DNA from: Verrucomicrobiota bacterium
GTDB lineage: Bacteria; Verrucomicrobiota; Verrucomicrobiia; Chthoniobacterales; UBA10450
Assembly (NCBI GenBank): GCA_003219695.1
Contig: QHQA01000203.1
Span: 1-48,041 of the forward strand
Length of the DNA: 48,041 nt
Reading direction: 5' to 3'
A program made the position numbers and the translations under genes. Shown piece by piece: positions 42,010-48,041 of the stretch. The notes beneath the pieces were generated by a model. It saw only the letters and a program-made list of their open reading frames with translations, made no database searches and was not told where the DNA came from. Each line of letters begins with the position of its first letter. The stretch's first letter is position 1.

Positions 42010-42978
42010 CTAGCTACTTAACTCGAGCATCCGCAGAATCGGTATTTCTGCGCGTTTGCGCACTGGTTCCGGCAAAGTGATTTCCGGTTCCATGTTTAAC
42101 AGCGCGTCGTAAGCTTTTTCCAGCGTATTCATTTTCATGAACCGGCATTCGCCGCAGAAGCAATTATCTGTCGGGCCTGGAATGAATGTCTTGTGCGGGA
42201 TCTCTTTTCGCAGCCGGTGCAACAAACCCGCTTCGGTGACGACAATGATCTCGCGCGCTGGCGATTCTTTGCAAAACGCTACCATTTTCTCGGTGGAACA
42301 AACTTCATCGGCAAGCATGCGCACGGCGTAGGTGCATTCCGGGTGCGCAACGACTGGCGCATTGGGATATTCTTCACGAATGCGGTTTATGCTGCGCGCC
42401 GTGAACTCGACGTGGACATAACAGGTGCCCTGCCACAAATCCATCTTGCGCCCGGTTCGTTCCATCACCCAGGCACCGAGGTTTTGGTCTGGAACGAAAA
42501 GAATGTTTCGATCGGCTGGCGCGGCACGCACGATTTTGTCGGCATTGCCGCTGGTACAGATCACGTCGGCCTGTGCTTTCACGCCAGCGCTGCAATTGAT
42601 GTAGGCAATGACGTAGTAGTTCTTATCCGCGTGCTTCTTTAAAAACGCCGCTAGTTTTTCCGGTGGACATGATTCGGAGAGCGAGCAGCCAGCCTCGAGA
42701 TCCGGCAAAATCACGCGCTTGTTTGGATTAATGATCTTGGCCGTTTCGGCCATGAAATGGACGCCGCAAAACAAGATCACGTCGGCGTCCGTTTTCGCTG
42801 CCTGATAACTCAGGCCCAGCGAATCGCCTACGAAATCGGCCACGTCCTGCAACTCGGGCACTTGATAGTTATGCGCGAGAATCACAGCGTTGCGCTCCCG
42901 CTTGAGCTCTAGCAGTTCTTCGCCAAGATCGGTGATGACGCGGCCAGGCCTAGCGAAGTTTATCCCGGCACTTACCAT
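42010..42978 (-). CDS. nadA: quinolinate synthase
   Basis: NadA condenses iminoaspartate with dihydroxyacetone phosphate to quinolinate for NAD. The protein of 322 residues has the [4Fe-4S] ligands: FCGVHFMAET, LEAGCSLSESCPP, HPECTYAVR and the C-terminal DNCFCGECRFMKMN. The substrate motif AHNYQVPELQDVADFVGDSLGLSYQAAKT is complete. It lies alone between the dipeptidase and aroE; nadB and nadC are not here. Confidence 0.97.
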   Translation of the reverse strand: MVSAGINFARPGRVITDLGEELLELKRERNAVILAHNYQVPELQDVADFVGDSLGLSYQAAKTDADVILFCGVHFMAETAKIINPNKRVILPDLEAGCSLSESCPPEKLAAFLKKHADKNYYVIAYINCSAGVKAQADVICTSGNADKIVRAAPADRNILFVPDQNLGAWVMERTGRKMDLWQGTCYVHVEFTARSINRIREEYPNAPVVAHPECTYAVRMLADEVCSTEKMVAFCKESPAREIIVVTEAGLLHRLRKEIPHKTFIPGPTDNCFCGECRFMKMNTLEKAYDALLNMEPEITLPEPVRKRAEIPILRMLELSS

Positions 42979-43027
42979 CGGCTAATATGGCGGTTTCTTG
43001 CCGATTTACAAACCAACTTGCCATGCA

Positions 43028-43085
43028 TTGTAGGGCGTTTCTGTGAAACGCCAAGTTCACGGCGTCTGACACAGACGCCCTACAA
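43028..43085. repeat. TTGTAGGGCG...CGCCCTACAA inverted element
   Basis: The 58-bp element has perfect outer arms TTGTAGGGCGT / ACGCCCTACAA (allowing the intervening TCTGTG / CACAG). It has an internal GAAACGCC hairpin. On the minus strand its TTGTAG gives aroE its TAG stop. Confidence 0.8.
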
Positions 43086-44012
43086 GAGGGCGGCGCGCAT
43101 CGCTTCGATCGGCGCCTCGCAATTAAACCAGATTTGGAACGACAGCGCGCCCTGATGCAGCAACATCGATAGTCCATTTGCGCCGCGCGCGCCTGCTTCC
43201 TCGGCTGAGCGAAGCAGAGCGGTCTTCGATGGTCCGTAAACGCAATCGAAAACCATATGATGGGGCGCGAGTAATCGCGCCGGCATCGGGGACGGATCAC
43301 CTGGATTCATTCCAGCTGGCGTGGCATTCACGATAAGATCGATGTCCCCAATTTGCGCACGCATTGCCGATTCCTCCCATGCAACGGCTTCCAGGCGCGC
43401 TGCGGGGCCAAGCACGCGTGGTCCCATAAAAAACGGGCGCAACTGTTCCGCGAGTGCATTTGCTTTTTCCAGAGTGCGATTGACGAGGACGAGGCGTTCG
43501 CAATTCTCGAGCGCGCATTGCCAGGCAATGGCGCGCCCCGCCCCGCCGCCGGCGCCGAGAATCATCACTCGAAGATCGCGTACATCGACGGAGAATTCGC
43601 TGCGAATCGCTCGCAGGAATCCCTCGCCATCGGTATTTGAACCAATCAGTTTTTCATCGCGAACGCGAATCACATTTACCGCTGCGGTGCGAGTTGCAGA
43701 TTCGTCCGCCTGATCGATTTGCGTGAACGCCGCAATCTTGTGCGGGACGGTCAAATTGATTCCCACGAAATCGAGCCTGCGCAGAATGAGCAGCGCCGAT
43801 CGCAACTCATTTGGCCGAATATGGAAGCGTGCGTACTGCATCTCGATCTCGCAGGTACGCAGGGCAGCGTTTTGCATTTGCGGCGAAAGCGAATGCGCGA
43901 CCGGATCGCCAAAAACGCCGAGCCGAATAGGCGGCTCGATGTCGCCTGCAATCTCGCGCCACTTTTCAAGATCGGCCAGCGTGTAGCGCTCGGTGGTTTG
44001 CTTGTTTTTCAT
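43080..44012 (-). CDS. aroE: shikimate dehydrogenase
   Basis: This NADP-dependent enzyme of 310 residues reduces 3-dehydroshikimate to shikimate in aromatic amino-acid synthesis. The N-terminal substrate domain has GVFGDPVAHSLSPQMQNAAL and VGINLTVPHKIAAF (catalytic Lys); GSNTDGEGFLRAI provides the conserved Asp. The Rossmann domain carries MILGAGGGAGRAIAWQCAL and VNRTLEKAN. The C-terminal block DCVYGPSKTALLRSAEEAGA, GLSMLLHQGALSFQIW is typical. The first 28 residues are an unusual charged extension. The stop codon is part of the 43028-43085 repeat. Confidence 0.95.
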   Translation of the reverse strand: MKNKQTTERYTLADLEKWREIAGDIEPPIRLGVFGDPVAHSLSPQMQNAALRTCEIEMQYARFHIRPNELRSALLILRRLDFVGINLTVPHKIAAFTQIDQADESATRTAAVNVIRVRDEKLIGSNTDGEGFLRAIRSEFSVDVRDLRVMILGAGGGAGRAIAWQCALENCERLVLVNRTLEKANALAEQLRPFFMGPRVLGPAARLEAVAWEESAMRAQIGDIDLIVNATPAGMNPGDPSPMPARLLAPHHMVFDCVYGPSKTALLRSAEEAGARGANGLSMLLHQGALSFQIWFNCEAPIEAMRAALL

Positions 44013-44024
44013 TCCGGCCTCGCG

Positions 44025-44115
44025 GTCATTCCGAGCGAAGTCGAGGAATCCCGTCGCATTACTCTTCGGCAGGGCCAGGGGATCCTTCGAATCCGCTTCG
44101 CTGCGCTCAGGATGA
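44025..44115. repeat. GTCATTCCGAGCGAAG palindromic element
   Basis: GTCATTCCGAGCGAAGTCGAGG at 44025 is mirrored by CTTCGCTGCGCTCAGGATGAC ending at about 44115. It is related to the element at 5164-5254. It lies between the divergent aroE and glnS genes, where their promoters must also lie. Confidence 0.7.
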
Positions 44116-44193
44116 CGCGCGAAATTATTCTAACGCAGCGCCGCGCAAGTTGTCGATGCGCGCGTTCGCCGATAGCTTTGCTCGTTACAATCA

Positions 44194-45870
<1,677 letters not shown>

Positions 45871-45912
45871 CGAGCGCACGAGATTCGCAGCCTCTCGATC
45901 TCTCCATCAATC

Positions 45913-45945
45913 CTACGCCGGTTGCGCTAACGGTCGGCGCTACAG
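45913..45945. repeat. palindromic element edged by CTACAG after glnS
   Basis: CTACGCCGGTTGCGCTAACGG followed by TCGGCGCTACAG. Read on the minus strand, its CTGTAGCGCC gives the TAG stop codon of the VOC gene. The lead of 2041-2067 (CTGTAGCGGCGGTC) is similar. Confidence 0.6.
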
Positions 45946-46323
45946 GTTGTACGCCAGCTTGTGTGTCGGCTGATACAGCTGGATGTCATCCGCACCGGGC
46001 ACGATCATCATGATGACGCGTCCGTACTCGCGTTGCTCGATAGAACCCCGGAACTGCGCTCCTTTCGCACGTAACTCGCCGACCGTCCTCTCGATATCGT
46101 CGCACATCAACGCGATCGAGTGGTGACGCGGGTGATCATAAGTCTTGCCTTCCCACACGCTGTGCGTCGGGTGCACACCCATCTCGCTCGGTCCCGATTT
46201 GAAGATCAGCCAATCGTTATCCCAATCTTCGGCCACATACTTCCAGCCGAGCACGTCCCGCAGAAACGCCCGCGTCGCCTGCGCGTCGTCGGAGTAAATC
46301 AAGGTGTGAATTGAGGTAATCAT
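45940..46323 (-). CDS. VOC-superfamily (glyoxalase/dioxygenase-like) protein
   Basis: The 127-residue product has a double beta-alpha-beta-beta-beta fold signature: ITSIHTLIYSDDAQATRAFLRDVLGWKYV at the N-terminus, GPSEMGVHPTHSVWEGK, HSIALMCDDIERTVGELRAKGAQF and GRVIMMIVPGADDIQLYQP. His and Glu-like positions resemble a metal site, but VOC members include resistance proteins, isomerases and dioxygenases, so the reaction cannot be named. Its final residues (KLAYNL) stop at a repeat-derived TAG, so the tail may be altered. Confidence 0.85.
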   Translation of the reverse strand: MITSIHTLIYSDDAQATRAFLRDVLGWKYVAEDWDNDWLIFKSGPSEMGVHPTHSVWEGKTYDHPRHHSIALMCDDIERTVGELRAKGAQFRGSIEQREYGRVIMMIVPGADDIQLYQPTHKLAYNL

Positions 46324-46341
46324 AATGCTGCGACTTAATCA

Positions 46342-48041
46342 TCACCACGTCGCCGAGTCATTTTCCCCCGAGCTGAATTCACCGGCGAGAGTTCGACGAC
46401 GTACTCTAAACTCAGCATTTGTTCGAATCGCCTCTGCTGCCTCTTTCCAGTCCTGCTGGAGAGGTCGATTCAAAATTGAGAGGTCGGATCGGTCGCCAAG
46501 TTGGACGACGGCTTCCGCCATTATGCTGTAACGCCGAATCGATGGGGCCGAATCAAACACAGCCGCGGCTATTTCAATAATGTTCTTTGCTTGCGCTTCC
46601 CTTTCTACTAGCCTTACGAAGGCGAATTGCGGAAAACGCCACCCGTGGTCATCGTGGGCCAGGTGCTCAAGTTCACTCCGAATCGAAGATTCATCTGCGA
46701 CGTAAAGGCCCCGTTCATCATCGGAAAGTCGTGGCAGAATATGGCGACGACACCACGTCGTCTCGCCGGCCCAGTTACAGTATTGCGGAAAGCGAGAGAG
46801 TTCTTTCTCGGATAAAAGATCGAGATAGGGTTCTAGGTTACGCAAGAATTGGCTAGCAGACCATTTTGGATTCAGTTGTCGTACATCGTTCATCCTCATC
46901 TCCAAGAACTCAAACGGGTCGCTGACCGTCCCCGCGCGGATAGCCTCGTCAGCTAATCTAATCGAGACCGTGCTGCTAATTAGAAGGGCAGCTTGAACAA
47001 AGTACCGTTCGGTCCGAAGACCAACCCAATTCTTGCTTAGCAGGTTCTCTGCGTCGAGCGGAGGAATCAGTGGCAGTAGGTGTTCGAAGCAAGATGCAGC
47101 GTATTCTGGTTCGTCTATCTGTCCTTTGCAAAATCGCTCGAGCCACTCATCGACTACCGCAAACAGATCAGCGCACCAGACATGATGCGCAATATGGGCA
47201 AGCCAAGGATCATTGCGGAGACATGTGCACAATGCCGAAACGCAACTGGTATCGCCCAGTTGAGCACGTTTCCACAGAGCCGTGCGGAATTGTGGTGAGT
47301 CGTCTGAAACTTGTCGCAGGTATGAAATATCGTTCGTGTCAGCTGTCCAACTCCAGATTGTAAATGCTGCGGACCGCACGACTGGATCCTCAGCTGAGGA
47401 TTGCCACAGGGTTCGCAACGATCGCGAGAAGCATCTGAGGGACGCACAAACCTCAAATCGTTAGACGGGTCCCAACGAGAAAAGAAGAAATCGATACGCG
47501 AAACTTCAGTTTTTCCGCGCGCGCTGACCTGCGCCGCCTTGTGTCGGGCGAGGTGCTCCAGGCTAACCGGCAAATCCATAGCGTGTATCAGAGGAAACAG
47601 TACGTCCTGCAGCTTAGGCTGCTCTTCGGCTCTCCGGATGATGTGAGCTACAACCTCCGCAGGGAATGTTCTCGGCGACATATCGCCAAATGCGCGAACG
47701 ATGGAATGTCTGGGCGACCAACCGTGTTGATCTTTTTCATTCGACACGTCTTGCAGTAATACGAACAACCTATCGAGAAGCGCATGCACGTCCTCGCCGC
47801 CGGAGCGACCGACTGCCCAGATTGCTTCCGGCAACAAACGCCAATTGCCGTTCGAGTTTTCGACGCAACGAACCACTGCGAAACTCAGTTCTGGCGCCGC
47901 GAGATAACCCGCCAACAAAATCGCACCGCACGCCTGATCAAAGGTTAATTCGTGGCGCGGTAAAATGTCGCGCAATTCGGCTATCAACCTTTCGCGATGA
48001 TTTCGAAAGGCATGGAAAAGAATGTTGTCGCGCCATGTGTT
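46342..48041 (-). pseudogene. large helical-repeat-like protein, frameshifted and running off the window
   Basis: Two minus-strand frames abut. The first runs open from the window end (48041) to about 47430 and carries AELRDILPRHELTFDQAC, LPEAIWAVGRSGGEDVHALLDRLF and RAFGDMSPRTFPAEVVAHII. The second runs from about 47418 to the stop at 46342 and carries TLWQSSAEDPVVRSAAFTIW and SDDERGLYVADESSI. The first continues after about 47430 in a frame whose composition is not protein-like. One base missing near 47420-47470 would join them as one reading with SDASR...SLRTLWQ. The content is leucine- and acid-rich helix like HEAT or NACHT-associated C-terminal parts; no catalytic motif is visible. It may be a real mutation or a sequencing error. 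The true N-terminus is outside the window. Confidence 0.55.

Overview
This window is about 48 kb of a moderately GC-rich, Gram-negative-type chromosome. It is most consistent with the Verrucomicrobiota, perhaps a soil lineage such as Chthoniobacterales / Candidatus Udaeobacter; that assignment is inference. The signs are a Dop/ARC (pupylation-type) gene pair in a genome that also has RND efflux, lipoprotein, Tat-like and TonB-type proteins, together with an unusual density of short palindromic repeats between and inside genes. There is no rRNA, CRISPR array, transposase or prophage; one tRNA is present.

Layout. 0-5 kb: a secreted protein, a zinc-ribbon protein, small coiled-coil and DUF2934 proteins, a YvlD-like membrane protein, an ECF sigma factor and leucyl/phenylalanyl-tRNA-protein transferase (aat). 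5-11 kb: a small lipoprotein and guaA on the plus strand, then on the minus strand an arc/mpa - dop operon with a good sigma-70-type promoter, and tRNA-Asp(GUC). 11-19 kb: a hemerythrin-like protein, a GNAT acetyltransferase, an overlapping pair (protease-like/TonB protein and an unknown), and a tightly overlapping five-gene minus-strand operon: RfbD-like reductase, DUF1573, rhodanese, MauE/DoxX-like, SAM methyltransferase. 19-25 kb: HNH nuclease, a frameshifted small gene, glutathionyl-hydroquinone reductase, a K+-independent membrane pyrophosphatase and two membrane glycosyltransferases. 25.8-31 kb: a MarR - membrane-fusion - RND operon with a perfect palindromic operator. 31-36 kb: a zinc alcohol dehydrogenase, two PilT ATPases and a yqjDEK-like trio. 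36-46 kb: infA, a DCC-lipase maturation factor fusion, exonuclease III, a beta-CASP RNA hydrolase, an M19 dipeptidase, nadA, aroE and glnS. 46-48 kb: a VOC protein and a frameshifted, incomplete unknown protein.

The most unusual signal is a set of short mobile-looking elements, many edged by CTGTAG/CTACAG. One 51-bp element lies in the same reading frame inside two unrelated enzymes (the RfbD-like reductase and the GNAT). A 90-bp element lies in frame elsewhere in the same reductase. A 27-bp identical block is read in two different frames in the GNAT and in the lipase maturation factor. Four unrelated minus-strand genes take their TAG stop from the first bases of such an element, and two more end on TGAGAAG-type repeats. 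The repeats therefore shape both protein interiors and protein ends, much as Rickettsia palindromic elements do.

A second point of interest is the Dop/ARC pair. Neither Pup/UBact, 20S subunits nor PafA is adjacent, and ARC lacks the C-terminal GQYL-type tail that docks actinobacterial Mpa to the proteasome.
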